64,000 bases of DNA from Scalesia atractyloides (Eukaryota > Streptophyta > Magnoliopsida > Asterales > Asteraceae). The position numbers were made by a program, and so were the translations under genes. Below, in pieces: positions 10,655-21,612 of the stretch (its first letter is position 1; the number at the start of each line of letters is the position of its first letter). The stretch covers positions 6,241,054-6,305,053 of the forward strand of contig CAMTDV010000002.1 of the NCBI GenBank assembly GCA_947069175.1, read 5' to 3'. Under the pieces are notes generated by a model. It did not search any database. It was given only the letters and a program-made list of their open reading frames with translations, and was not told the origin of the DNA.

Positions 10655-10662
10655 TATAAATT
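10655..10662 (+). promoter_or_regulatory. TATA-like box of S-B
   Basis: TATAAATT, with counterparts on the minus strand at 53165-53172 and 60028-60035 in the Gy-B LTRs. This would place the tRNA-like array in the transcribed R-U5 part and the antisense copy in U3. Confidence 0.5.
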
Positions 10663-11097
10663 CACCCACAACCCACGACAAACACTTTCGCTCAAAATCA
10701 CACCTTTTCTCGGCGTAATTCCACTCGCCGGAATAAATCTGTTCGTCGCCGGAAAACCGGTTTCCCCATTGCCGAGCTTTTCTGAACCTCCTAAGTTTAT
10801 ACCGAAGTCACCCTTACCTTTTCCAAGCTTTCCGGAGACTAGCTGCTATACGGAACACGTCGCCGGAGTTGAATTCTGTCGCCGGAGTTCTGCCGGAAAA
10901 CAGAGGATCCAGTCGGTATACCTCTTTCGCTTATTTTCTTTATCTTTTCACCTTTATCTTACCTTAATGGACTGTAAAACACTAATAAACTGATAAAAAT
11001 CTTTAACCAGTCGATTTCCGATTTCTGGTTCAAACTTGACGAGGAAGACGATGTTTTTATGTATCATATAAGTATAATATAAATCATGAAATTAATC

Positions 11098-11687
11098 GGG
11101 TTAGACACACAGTCCAGCGGTGGACTGTGTGCACATATAAAACGCAAAACGTCTCAAGTTCGATTCCCGTCTCACACACGCTGCCTTAATAAAATCCATT
11201 TTTTTGTTTACTGAACCGGAGTCGCCTTAGATATATGTTAAGTATATTAATAACCGGAATAATAACCAAGTTAGACACACAGTCCAGCGGTGGACTGTGT
11301 GTTTGTTTATATCACAGGTCACGAGTTCGAGTCCGGTCTTCAGCACCGACTCGGACAATTATCTCTTCTTTTTAATTAAGGCAGAAAAGGAAATAACTAA
11401 TTAGTATTTAAGTATAATAAAAATCGAATGATATAACATGTTGAACACACAGTCCAGCGGTGGACTGTGTGTTGGATTAAACCACAGGTCCCGGGTTCGA
11501 GACCTGTGGAGTGCATGACCGTTTCGTTTAAACTGTTTTTAAAATAAAAAGGATTTCTGTTTAATTCTAATTAATGTATATATGTAATTAAAATCGGATA
11601 TATAACGGGTTAGACACGTAGCTCAGTTGGTAGAGCTGCGTGCACGCGTACGGGAGGTCTCGGGTTCGAGCCTCACCCAGCGCACAA
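11098..11687 (+). repeat. Four-unit tRNA-like array in S-B, ~170-bp period
   Basis: Hairpins at 11106-11131, 11276-11301 and 11446-11471 and the equivalent point of the Lys-like unit at 11615 give spacings of 170, 170 and 169 bp. Box B motifs: AGTTCGATTCC 11157, AGTTCGAGTCC 11324, GGTTCGAGACC 11494 and GGTTCGAGCCT 11663. Box A TAGCTCAGTTGG at 11619 in the last unit. Each unit is a tRNA-like ~75 bases plus an AT-rich spacer. Confidence 0.75.
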
Positions 11688-12181
11688 CAATATGCCTCGA
11701 ACCGGTCAACGCCAGTCAAAGTCAATGGTCAAAGTCAACTGTAGCAAAAAAAATAAAATATTTTTTTATTATTTTTATTTAATTATTTTAATTAAAAATC
11801 AATTATAAATACTTAAAAATAACATTTTTAAGGTTAGAAAATAGCCTCAAACTCACAAAAATGCACCCAACAATCCTACTAAAATAGTTTAATAAAATCC
11901 GTTTACTTACCAAACCATAATGCGATTTATCTAGGTTAAATCTCACTCGTGGTTAAAACCACTTCGCGTGCATTCAACGTCATCAACCGAACGCACCCAC
12001 TGTGAGTGAATCTTACAATTCCCCCTTTTAAATTACACGTTTTGGGGTGTGTCATGTGTTATGAAAATAATTAACTTATTTATTTAAACTTGTGCCATAC
12101 CACATCATGACCTAAACTTAGATTGTTTTTATTGTTGTGATTTACTTATTTCCTTTTGACAAGTTATATGAAATTCATACA

Positions 12182-12520
12182 TTAAGCCCATCAGTTCCTC
12201 GTGGGAGACGAGTAGAACATCGCGTGCTTCACATCAAATTCATTATTGTTCATGTGTGTATCATTAAGTTTGTATTGTTTGTAGTTGTGTCATTCATTTT
12301 ATCATGTTTATGCAATTCATACATTAAGCCCATCAGTTCCTCGTGGGAGACGAGTAGAACATCGCGTGCTTCACATCAAATTCATTATTGTCCATGTGTG
12401 CATCATTGAGTTTACATTGTTTGTAGTTGTGTTATTCATTTTATCATGTTTATGCAATTCATTCATCAGGCCCCTCAGTTCCTCGTGAGAGACGAGTTGA
12501 GCATCGCGTGCCTCTAATTG
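12182..12520 (+). repeat. Three ~142-bp tandem repeats near the 3' end of S-B
   Basis: The motif CAGTTCCTCGTG starts at 12192, 12333 and 12476, each followed by GAGACGAG, so CTCGT and ACGAG can pair. Gy-B LTRs have two copies (51474 and 51618 on the minus strand). Copy number explains much of the LTR length difference. Confidence 0.75.
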
Positions 12521-12918
12521 TTCCATTATTGTTCATGAGTGTTTCATTTAATATTTTATGATTGCTGATCAAGATACATCTATTTTTACTCATGTATGGT
12601 TGTGCACATATTTCATAATCAATCTAAATAAATATGTTCAAATGTTTTCCATAGGATTCACTCGCCAACATTATGTTGATCCAAAAACCTTTTTACACAT
12701 GATACAGGTGAACAGGTTGAAGCAAGGAAAAACATAGGATATGCCTTAGAAGAGAACAAAGAAGTTTAGATTGTTAGTTAGATCATGTTGTAGCAATCAT
12801 TGTAAATTTCCATTTAATTTGTATTAATGAATATGAAACGCTTAATAAATGTCATGAGCTTTGATGATAACCCAATCATGCCCCGATCACCTTTTCCGCT
12901 GCGGGTCGGGGTGTGACA

Positions 12919-14298
12919 GCAGTCCTGTGGAGCTGAACTTAAAATTGAAACTAAATCCGACGGTATTCTGTACATTCTAGATCGCATATGGATTCCTGAC
13001 CACAACAACCTTCGTGAATTTCTTATGAATGAGGCTCAAAAAACACAATACTCTATACACCCAGGAGCCGATAAGATGTATCAAGACCTTCGAACACCTA
13101 CTGGTGGCCTGGAATGAAAAAGGATATTGTTGTTTTTGTTTCCAAGTGCCTTACATGTTCCAAGGTGAAAGCTGAACACCAAAGACCCTCAGGACTTCTG
13201 GTCCAACCTGAAATACCTGTATGGAAGTGGGAAAACATAACCATGGACTTCATTACCGGGTTACCTCGCACTTCTGGTGGGTATGACACTATATGGGTAA
13301 TCATTGATCGTCTTACAAAATCAGCTCACTTTATTCCAATCCGCGAAGATTTCAAGAACGAGAAGCTAGCTCGTATCTACATCAGCGAAATCGTAAGCCG
13401 ACATGGTGTACCGTTAAGCATTATTTCTGATCGTGATGGTCGTTTCACTTCACGAACATGGTAGGCCGTACAAGCCGCTTTGGGTACACGATTAGACCTC
13501 AGTACCGCTTATCATCCTCAAACTGATGGACAATCTGAACGCACCATTCAAACTCTTGAAGATATGCTTCGAGCATGTGTCATAGACTTCAAGGGAAATT
13601 GGGACGCTCATCTACCATTAGTTGAATTTTCGTACAACAATAGCTATCATTCAAGTATCGGCATGGCACCTTTTGAAGCTTTATATGGTCGTAAGTGCCG
13701 ATCTCCAGTATGTTGGCACGCAATTGGGGAAGCTCAAATCACCGGTCCAGAATTGATTCAAGAAACCACAGACAAGATCCATCAAATTCGAAACAATCTT
13801 CTAGCGGCTCAAAGTCGTCAAAAGAGTTATGCAGATAAACGACGGAAGCCTTTGGAGTTTAACATTGGTGATCATGTACTTTTAAAAGTATCACCGTGGA
13901 AGGGAGTAGTTCGTTTTGGCCAGAAAGGCAAGCTAGCACCACGCTACGTAGGACCTTTCAAGATACTCGAAAGAGTAGGACCTGTAGCATACAAGCTTGA
14001 TCTACCAGAAGAACTCAACAGAATTCACCCCACATTCCACGTATCAAACTTGAAGAAGTGCCTCGCCGATGAGAACCTCCATATTCCTCTGGAAGATATT
14101 CAGATTGATGAATCTATGCATTTCATTGAAAGACCAGTAGAGATCATGGACTTCGGAGAAAAACGTCTAAGACGAAGTCGTATTCCAATTGTTAGGGTAC
14201 GCTGGGAGTCGAAACGGGGACCTGAGTTTACTTGGGAACGTGAAGACTCAATGCGTAAAAAATACCCGCATCTTTTTCCTATTACCACTACTACTTAA
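12919..14298 (+). pseudogene. pol: Gy-A1 pol, integrase with chromodomain-like tail
   Basis: Inserts the DNA copy into the chromosome. After S-B the reading resumes with the RNase H-integrase linker and the HHCC zinc-binding region (HPGADKMYQDL to CLTCSKVKAEH, 13060-13175). The catalytic D,D-35-E core follows: MDFITGLPR (13240), SDRDGRFTS (13430) and HPQTDGQSERTIQTLEDMLR (13515). A GPY/F-like module (APRYVGPFKILERVGPVAY) and a C-terminal FTWERED/KYPHLF segment match Tekay-type chromoviruses. Lesions: a one-base loss near 13094 and a CAG to TAG stop at 13462-13464. The final stop at 14296-14298 overlaps the hairpin preceding the polypurine tract. Confidence 0.9.
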
Positions 14299-14329
14299 AT
14301 TTCGGGACGAAATTTCTAAAAGTAGGGGA
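14297..14329 (+). promoter_or_regulatory. Stem-loop and polypurine tract of Gy-A1
   Basis: AAATTTCG, loop GGA and CGAAATTT (14297-14315) form a perfect 8-bp hairpin overlapping the stop codon, followed by the purine tract AAAAGTAGGGGA (14318-14329), the plus-strand DNA primer. The same pair occurs in Gy-A2 (33987-34019), Gy-B (53694-53728) and, with one stem change, Gy-C (47114-47146). Confidence 0.85.
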
Positions 14330-14332
14330 TAC

Positions 14333-16976
14333 TGTAACATTTGTCAAAAACGGGTTTTCCAAACCCGCTTCGTTTGTAATCGAATATCAAGTTATAAATT
14401 TTTCGTTGCGTATTTATGTTTATTTTAATTTTAAACGATGCATAATTAATAAACAAATTAGAATTTAAAAATTATAATTAATGAAAAGTGAAAAGAAAAT
14501 AAAAAAAAGAAAACCGGGATTCGAACCCGGGTCAGCCGGGTGAGTCTAATGACTTAACACGCACATATATAACCATTCCGCCACTTGATGTTTTCTGTGA
14601 GTTCTAGGAAACAATTAAAAGATAACTTCACTCAGGAATCAACCGGTTTACGCCAACTAAAACCGTAACCGGCTTCCAAACGTCCAAAACGTTTGAGTGA
14701 TCGCGGTTTTCTGATAATAACCGATACACCGACATTTTTAATCAATTCAGTCTTGAATGGACTTGAATTCATGTGATGTTCGGTTTTTATAACCGAAAAC
14801 ATTCACTTCTGGAATTACTTCAACAAAAGCTTCATCTCGCGACTCAATTACATTCCCAGAACTTCTATTCTCACGTTTAATCTAGTTTCTGATCGTCGGA
14901 ATTGCTTTTTGAACTCGCCGGACTTTCGCCGGAAAACCGTGTCTTCCATCAAATCAGTAAGTTTCTCAATTCTTTCATCGTCTATCAGTTGTTAAGCTTT
15001 TGCTAACTCAAACCCTTCAATCAGAATCAGTTCCAGGCGACGATATCGGATAATCATCATTCGCCGGAAAATCTCTGAGAATTTCTAGAACTCGCTGTGA
15101 ATCGGTATAGACCTTTAAACATTCTGATAACTCTTGTTCAGTACTTCAATTCCGCATCTAGTAATCAAAATTGTTAATTGGTCCGCTCAGACAAAGTCCA
15201 TAAAAACAGAGCCGACGACTTCGCCGGAATTCTGAGAAAGATCGTTTCTCCGGTATGTTTACTTCCAAAATCTTCTCTGCCATTTCATTTTAATCATTTG
15301 AATGTTTGTCAATCGAATTAAACAAGAAACAGTAGGGTAATCGTTGTCTGTGATATTGTAACGAAGAAGATGAAGTTAGTTTGCTTATAAGTTTAATATA
15401 AATTGGATATTATCTCGGGTTAGACACACAGTCCAGCGGTGGACTGTGTGCGCACATATATCACCCGCCGCGAGTTCGATCCTTGGCACAATCGTATGCT
15501 CTGTAATAAAAATGTTTTCTTTTTCTAACTGAACCGGATTAAGTCACTGAAGTTGTTAAGTATAATAAAAATCGGTATATTAACCAGGTTAGACACACAG
15601 TCCAGCGGTGGACTGTGTGCAACACTAACCCACAGGTCCCGGGTTCGAGACCTGTTGCACATTCCGGTTCGATGATTAAAACCCTTTTTGGAAAATAAAA
15701 GAATTTTGAATAAACTAAAACAGTATATACATATAACTAAAAACAGAATTATTTCGGGTTAGACACGTAGCTCAGTTGGTAGAGCTGCGGGCACGCGTAC
15801 GGGAGGTCTCGGGTTCGAGCCTTACCCGGCGCACACTTACACTTTAGCGAACCGGTCAAACAGTCAACAGTCCCGGTCAACGGTCAATGGTCAACGCAAA
15901 AGTCAACATTTTTTTTATATTTTTATTTATTAATTTAATTTAAAAATCAATTAAAAATACTTAAAAATAATGTTTTTAAAGATAGAAAATAGCCTTAAAC
16001 TCACAAAAATATATCTAAAAATCCTATTAAAATTATTAATAAAATCCATTCATTTACCATACTTTCCGTTATTATTTAAGTTAGTTAATTCTCGTCGATC
16101 AATCTCCAAACTCGTGCGCATTTCATCATCTTCAACCGAACGCACCCAATGTGAGTGAATCTCTACAAATTCCCCGTTTTAATCACGTTTTTGGGGTGTA
16201 TCATGTGTCTTACCATTTATTATATTTAAATCATTGTGCATCCATCCTATCCATGAACAAATGTGTATTCAACATGTATCAACTGTTTGTGTGGTTATTG
16301 TTTAGATTAAATTATCATTTTCAGTACATACATTATCATAGGCCGCCGTTCCCCATTACATTATGAGCGTTGAGCTGTTCCCCATTACATTATGAGCGTG
16401 AACCAGGCGTTGCCAACATACGATCGGCTCCGTTTGATTGAGCCTTGATCGCACAGACATTTATCATAGGCCGTCCGTTTCCCATTACATTATGAGCGTG
16501 AACGTGACGTTGCCAACATATACAGTTTCATTCATGTTATATATTCATGCAAGTTGGTTTGTTATCGTATGTTATTGTTTGTTGTTGTTATTGTTATTGT
16601 ATGATTAGTTACGTTTGCTTACATATGATTGTTGCACAATTTTTCATGATAAAGATAACACGAAATCAATAATAAATGTTTTTCTAACAAGGTTCACTCA
16701 CCAACTTATGTTGACCCCAAAACCCCCATTTTTACACATGATACAGGTGATCTCGCTGCAGCAAGAAACACATAGGATGGCTTAGAAGAATAAACTGGTT
16801 TAGACTTTGGATTATTTAGTTGATTATCTTTCTTTGTATTTGTATGAACATGTTTGGAATATTGAGGATGTAATTTTGACTTTAATAAATATGAAACATA
16901 TTAGTAAATATCATGAGCTTTGGTGATAACCCAATTATGCCCCGGCTCTTATCCCGCTGCGGGTCGGGGTGTGACA
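14333..16976 (+). repeat. 3' LTR of Gy-A1
   Basis: 2644 bp, TGTAACAT to GTGTGACA, followed by the TSD GTTGA. Antisense tRNA-like sequence at 14515-14584, hairpin units at 15425-15450 and 15594-15619, and Lys-like unit at 15755-15831. Repeats with ATTATGAGCGTGA at 16350-16505. A 71-codon frame at 16151-16366 is conserved with the 5' LTR only because the LTRs are copies. Confidence 0.92.
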
Positions 16977-16981
16977 GTTGA

Positions 16982-18414
16982 TCCAGAGATAGTGTTTTGG
17001 TTTCTAGTAGATGTACTTGAAGTAGAGTTGTTAGCTGGGCAAGTGACAGTCACATTTGAAGTGGAGACAACATTAGGTGTCGGTCTTGATGCTGAGCTGA
17101 CAGTGACAGCTACATTTAAGTCTGATCTCTCTCTTCTTGGTTGTCGGCATTCACGAGCAAAATGCCCTGGCTTGTGGCAGTTGAAACATCTGAGCTTAGA
17201 TTTGTTCCATCTAAGTTCTTTGTTTGCCGCTTCCCAACTGTTTTTGTCGGTTCTCTTGACGAAGTTCTTGGCACGAAACACGGCCATGGCCATTTGCCAG
17301 GTGATGTCCATTTCTTCGATGTCATCAGGATGGACTTCATGTAGCTCATCTGCCCCGATGTGATTGGCAGTTAGCTTGCCAGCAACGAAAGCATTATAAC
17401 AATTCATAACCTCTGCCATGAATGCCATATGGTCTTCAACTTCCTCAGAAACTTTGAAGGGAGGAGTGAAGTTTGAAGTAGCATTGGATGTAGCATGAGT
17501 TGGTGCAGATTGAACCGGGTTCACTTGTTGAACAGGGGTAGCAGTCATGTAACCCGAGTAACCAGGGTAGGTGGAAGAATTGGCAGGAAACAGAATAGAA
17601 GCTTAAGTATTGGAGTAGTTGGGAGTGTTGGTGTGTTTGGGAACACTAGAAGGAAACATTTGAAATGACCCAACCCCTTGCTGTGAAACCAAGGCTGCGT
17701 TAGTTGAAACTCAGCATTGTTATAGCTCAAGGTATAATTGTATAACTGTTGCTTGTCAACCATATCATACGACTTGAGCAAAGAAATCAATTCTGAAAGA
17801 CTCATACGGGTCAGATCCTTGGTTCTCTTAATCAGTGTGACATTTATGTCCTAGTTCCTTGTAAGAGCATTCAACAACTTTTTGTTTACAATTGAGTTTT
17901 CGAGCATCATATCACGCGTTCTCATTTCGTTGATCAAGGCAATGAACCTTTGAATTTGATTTTCTAGAGTATCTCCAGGAAAATGATTAAACATGTTGAA
18001 CCTTTGAGTCAACATTTCCCTCTTGCCCTCTTTCATCTCTTCATTTCCTTCGTACATGGCCAACAGAGATTCCCGCAGTTCTTTGGCAGATTTTGCTTCA
18101 TGAACCCCAATATCAATTTCTAGAACTAATGTAGTGTGCAACATGCCAACGCTTTATCATCGATTTCGACATTTTCATAATCTTCATCACTATAAGTTGA
18201 TAAGGGTTTTACAACAGTTGTACCTTTTTTCTTCATCTAACACATAGGTAATAACTACTAGTCCTCTGCAAATGGATCTCCATGATTTAGGATCTTTTAT
18301 TTTCATGTATTGAGAAAAACAAAATTTCCATTCAGAGAAAGAATCCCCCAAATGCAGCCTAGGAATCTTGTTGTTTGTTCCAGTAACATTGTCCAAATCC
18401 TTGTTCTTGACCAC
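16982..18414 (-). pseudogene. gag: Cop-1 gag, N-terminal segment with zinc knuckle
   Basis: Copia-type gag (UBN2-like family) read from 18414 leftwards. The start of the chain has the family pattern around SFSEWKFCFSQYMKIKDP. The codon at the expected start is GTG, which I take as a mutated ATG. Then come a helical capsid part (MTQRFNMFNHFPGDTLENQ-like text, 18144-17851, and MSLSELISLLKSYDM, 17805 down) and a CCHC zinc knuckle CFNCHKPGHFARECRQP at about 17188-17140 preceded by the AFRAKNFVKRTD region. Frame breaks fall near 18190, 17850 and 17548. A Ser/Thr-rich tail follows and is cut at the TSD by Gy-A1. Degenerate and not expected to make protein. Confidence 0.85.
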
Positions 18415-18539
18415 TTTTCACTCAACGACACTTGGTTAGTGGATTTCATTGCTTAAAAATCAAACTGTAAGTAATACTTGAAAATTAAATTTTGTATAGC
18501 AATTAATAATTTTTCAGTTTTATTTTAAGTTAAAACGGT

Positions 18540-18990
18540 TCAATTTAACAATCCAAGTCAGTCGCACAGTCACCAGGTCAATATGGGTCGCACAGTCCAA
18601 AAACTCAAAGTCGCACAGTCTAAAAAATCCAAAGCTGAAACCGCACACTTATCAGTTTGAACCCACAGTTCTACAGTTCCAGTCGCACACCCCTTTATAA
18701 GTCACACACTTGTTTCTTGGACCGTATACTACTTAATTTTGGGCCGCACACTAAGTTATTGGGCCACACACTTTATTGGGCTTAAATTAAACAGTGTCTT
18801 GTTTAAAGAGTGACCGCACACTTGGATGTTAACCGCACACCACTAAATGGATCACACACTGATGAAAATTTGGGCCACACACTTTGTAATTGGGCCCGCA
18901 CACCAACCAGAAGTCCCCCAATTAATTAATCCGCACACTTATTGTCGCACAATTATCCCGCACACTGGACGTTGCACATTGAATTTAAAT
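18540..18990 (-). repeat. Repetitive leader of Cop-1 with CGCACAC-type motifs
   Basis: Between primer site and gag, the plus strand repeats CGCACAG, CCGCACACTT and CCACACACTT more than fifteen times at irregular 15-35 bp spacing. No ORF. It lies in the transcribed leader of Cop-1. Confidence 0.6.
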
Positions 18991-19474
18991 AGTCCCGTAC
19001 ACTTCCAAATCCAGTTTTGGAAATAATATTATGTTCGATGTAACAAACTACCGAGATCTTAGGAGATCAAAATCAAAATTCCAATTGATCTCTTTCCACA
19101 AATAATCTCGAACTACCTACATACACTTTGACAATATCTCCAAAACGGATCAAAACCCAAGTTTTTAATAAGAATCTTCAAGAATTTTATGAATGTTTTC
19201 TTTTAACAAAATTCTGAAATTTTGATTTTTATAAATTGTTTTAATGAAAACTTCTTGGTTTCAAATAAACTTTGGTCAATTCTCAAAACACAAAAACCTA
19301 CTAACACACTGAAAACACAGAAAAAATCAGTCGAACAATATATATATAAAAAAGATTAAAAGAACAAGATTCAACCTTTTTTGCTTCTTCGAATCTTCTA
19401 TCAGCAAACAGTCCCTTTTCTTCAACCTTCAAGCAATATCCGATGACAAACCGAGCCTTTCGAAAGACTTATTA

Positions 19475-19487
19475 GGCTCTGATACCA
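19475..19487 (-). other. Primer binding site of Cop-1
   Basis: Plus strand GGCTCTGATACCA, that is TGGTATCAGAGCC on the element strand, two bases from the LTR end. It fits tRNA-Met priming. Confidence 0.88.
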
Positions 19488-19489
19488 AT

Positions 19490-19837
19490 TGTAAAGTCCA
19501 AGAACTCCAATCGTATAACACAATACACTAATCAAAGTGCGGAAAACTAAGAAAAGTGTAGAAGAACAAAGATGAAATTGATTCTATTAGATCAAAGGTG
19601 CACACGATCTCAAAAGGATTGTCTGGTACACGGATACAAGCTTTGCAAAACAATCAACAACCAAAACAAGACCTAGGTACATCATATTTATAACATATAG
19701 AATGACCTAATACAACTAGGCCAAGCCCAAACCCCTATGTGCATACATGTAACATCGACCAAGCCCATGGACCACTAAACCAAACCAAAACTAGTAAATA
19801 CAAGACAAACGTAAACCTATAAGTACATACCCTTACA
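19490..19837 (-). repeat. 5' LTR of Cop-1
   Basis: 348 bp. On the element strand it begins TGTAAGGGTATG and ends GGACTTTACA, next to the primer site. A TATA-like TTATAAATATG lies near 19680-19695. The outer flank CAAAC (19838-19842) would be one TSD copy; the partner lies off the left edge. Confidence 0.82.
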
Positions 19838-19842
19838 CAAAC

Positions 19843-20109
19843 GTTTTCTTTAGACTTTATAAATTAGAGTTACTTTACGTTTAATGAGTAATGTCAAATC
19901 TAATACATTTTCGTGTTTATTTTTATGGACTTTTTTCGTTAGTCCACCTTTTGATCGTTAAGCACTTAAAAAAAACTCGATATGCTCAAATCACGTTAAT
20001 AAAAATCGTCCCCGCAACGCGGGGAGGCAATTCTTGTTTTTTCAATAAGAGAAAAGAGAGACGAACTAAAGAAATCATTTGCTCAACTACTTTCGTATAT
20101 TTAGACTAT
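19843..20109. other. Gene-free stretch with a GC hairpin
   Basis: AT-rich DNA with a perfect hairpin at 20010-20024 (CCCCGC, loop AAC, GCGGGG). No gene seen. The hairpin resembles Helitron 3' ends, but no CTRR terminus follows at the right distance. Confidence 0.4.
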
Positions 20110-20424
20110 GGGGTGTGGAGGGGCTTAGGTTGGGGGCATTGCTCGACATGTGGTGAGGGTGGGATCCACAAGGTAATACTCAAAAACTAGGGGTGTGGTG
20201 TGGCGTGGCTTAGCTTGGCATGGCCAGCCATATGAATTTTTTTGGGTAGCATAGATCGAACCAACCAACCAAAGCCAACCACATCACCCCAGCACCCCAA
20301 CCCACCCCAGGCACAATCCCCACGCCAAAGGGGCAACACTATACCCAACGCTGCCAACCTAGAGTGAAGCAGCCGACGTTGAACCCGAACCGCCGCCCCA
20401 ACCCACACCCCTGCCCCACACCCC
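20110..20424. mobile_element. GC-rich MITE-like element (candidate)
   Basis: About 315 bp, much more GC-rich than its flanks, beginning GGGGTGTGGAGGGGC and ending with CCCCACACCCC, so the ends are inverted repeats. No clear target duplication could be found, so boundaries and class are uncertain. The reading frames inside are GC low-complexity artefacts. Confidence 0.35.
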
Positions 20425-20519
20425 ACGGTCTTAGAGAGAATCGATCTCTAATTCATTGATATCACCAACTCCATCATTTTCTTTTTCACAAATGAAAACA
20501 CATTACTCAATACTGATTC

Positions 20520-20660
20520 AAGCGTGAGAGCAATCTCTAGCAGTACGTATTGTTTCAGTTGTTGTACCCTGGATAACAAACGCATTCATCTTAAGGGAGG
20601 CTCGAAATCTATTTTAAGGGAAACATATTGGATACGTGTCTCAACCAAAATTGGCTATCT
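20520..20660 (+). repeat. Dispersed repeat fragment shared with 41300-41425
   Basis: Text around GTTGTACCCTGG, ACAAACGCATTCATCTTAAG and CGAAATCTATTTTAAGGGAA is clearly homologous to 41320-41420 (GTTGTACCTAGG, ACAAACGCATTATCTTTAG, CGAAATCTGTTTTCAGGGAA). Probably leader or LTR debris of one retroelement family; no frame is preserved. Confidence 0.5.
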
Positions 20661-20860
20661 TTTAGTGTGTTCAATGTTGTAGACAAAAATGCAAAATTGA
20701 AGACTCAATGTCGTAAAGACTCGAGTTAAGCATACTACAAGAATACCTGTTGAAGTACTCAATAAAAACATGGTTCGAATCAAGCTTTATATATAAAATT
20801 ATAATTTATATTTATTTTTCATTTCAGTTTTGTAAATAGTATTGTAAGTAAATAAAGAGG

Positions 20861-20861
<1 letters not shown>

Positions 20862-20895
<34 letters not shown>

Positions 20896-20922
20896 GTGTT
20901 ATTATTATTATTACTATTATTT
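20862..20922. repeat. (TTA)n microsatellite
   Basis: Run of TTA units with interruptions GTG and C. Confidence 0.9.
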
Positions 20923-20981
20923 TGTTATAACAAAAAGTAAATTATTGTTTAAAAGCCCACATACATAATATATGTGTTAAA

Positions 20982-20985
<4 letters not shown>

Positions 20986-21028
<43 letters not shown>
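20986..21028. repeat. (AT)n microsatellite
   Basis: About 21 AT units. 21029-21539 beyond it is AT-rich with no gene seen. Confidence 0.9.
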
Positions 21029-21030
<2 letters not shown>

Positions 21031-21612
21031 TTGGGCTACAGTGGTTAATTTGCTGACCAATATCAATATAGGTATGTAAAGACCACATGGAAATATATAT
21101 ATTGAATTGATTGACATAAGCTATTTTAGAAAAAAATTATCTAGCATTGTGATTACTATGTAACGATGACTTTAATTCTTGGACATTTGAGATATATGTT
21201 GTATTTATACATTGTGGCCATTTACTTGGCAATACGTTTTCATTTAGATCTACTACCCCAACATAATACATATATGGGGTACCATATCACAACATTGTCG
21301 CATCGCAACGTGACACCTTTGTGACATGACAACGTGACACTATTCATGACCATATGAGCAACCCACAATGTCTCCCATTATGTGTCCCAAGAGTAGCGAT
21401 CGTCTGTTATGATATATGTTGTGATGTGTATAAACTAATTTTAAGATATATGTTATGGTGGATGATTGTGTATTATCCATACCCTCACCACACATTTATG
21501 GTGCATTAGGGTATGCATTATTACCTACAATATATGATCTCTTATTATATGATTAGATTGATTTATGAGTTTGATGCATATATTCTTAGTCTTTTACATG
21601 TTTTATTATTCT

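Larger units (their letters stand above)
10133..12918 (+). mobile_element. Solo LTR S-B inside Gy-A1 pol
   Basis: 2786 bp, starts TGTAACATCC and ends GGTGTGACA. Flanks are GCTGT (10128-10132) and GCAGT (12919-12923), a 5-bp TSD with one later mismatch. Removing it rejoins the spacer between RNase H and integrase, as checked against uninterrupted Gy-A2. It is the same family as the Gy-B LTRs but longer, mainly because it has three instead of two ~142-bp repeats near its 3' end. Confidence 0.9.
3393..16976 (+). mobile_element. Full-length Ty3/gypsy chromovirus Gy-A1 (Tekay/Del-like), inactive
   Basis: Two LTRs (3393-6022 and 14333-16976), a tRNA-Met primer site, gag, protease, reverse transcriptase, RNase H, integrase and polypurine tract lie in the order of gypsy elements. 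A perfect 5-bp TSD GTTGA (3388-3392 and 16977-16981) proves a single insertion into Cop-1. The integrase C-terminus ends in a chromodomain-like tail (FTWERED, KYPHLF), as in the Tekay chromovirus clade. Total 13.6 kb, of which 2786 bp is solo LTR S-B. Stops and frameshifts make it non-autonomous. Confidence 0.93.
1..19837 (-). mobile_element. Ty1/copia retrotransposon Cop-1, 3' part off window, split by nested insertions
   Basis: The 5' LTR (19490-19837), a tRNA-Met primer site next to it and a gag reading frame running right to left define a minus-strand copia element. Its body is collinear once two insertions are removed: Gy-A1 (3393-16976) and solo LTR S-D (821-2646). At both junctions the gag reading resumes in register across the target duplication. 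The pol domains and 3' LTR would lie left of base 1. It is the oldest layer of the left block because it hosts everything else there. Confidence 0.85.

Noticed and set aside
11098..11687. CRISPR-like array
   Set aside because: Regularly spaced palindromic repeats, but with a 170-bp period, similar spacers, a plant genome and an LTR context.
12137..12488. Overlapping ORFs of 90 and 67 codons
   Set aside because: They are translations of the ~142-bp tandem repeats in S-B.
20010..20024. Helitron 3' end hairpin
   Set aside because: A perfect GC stem exists, but no CTRR end or 5' TC end could be matched to it.
20187..20426. 79-codon GC-rich ORF on the minus strand
   Set aside because: Low-complexity translation of the GC-rich MITE-like island; no family resemblance.
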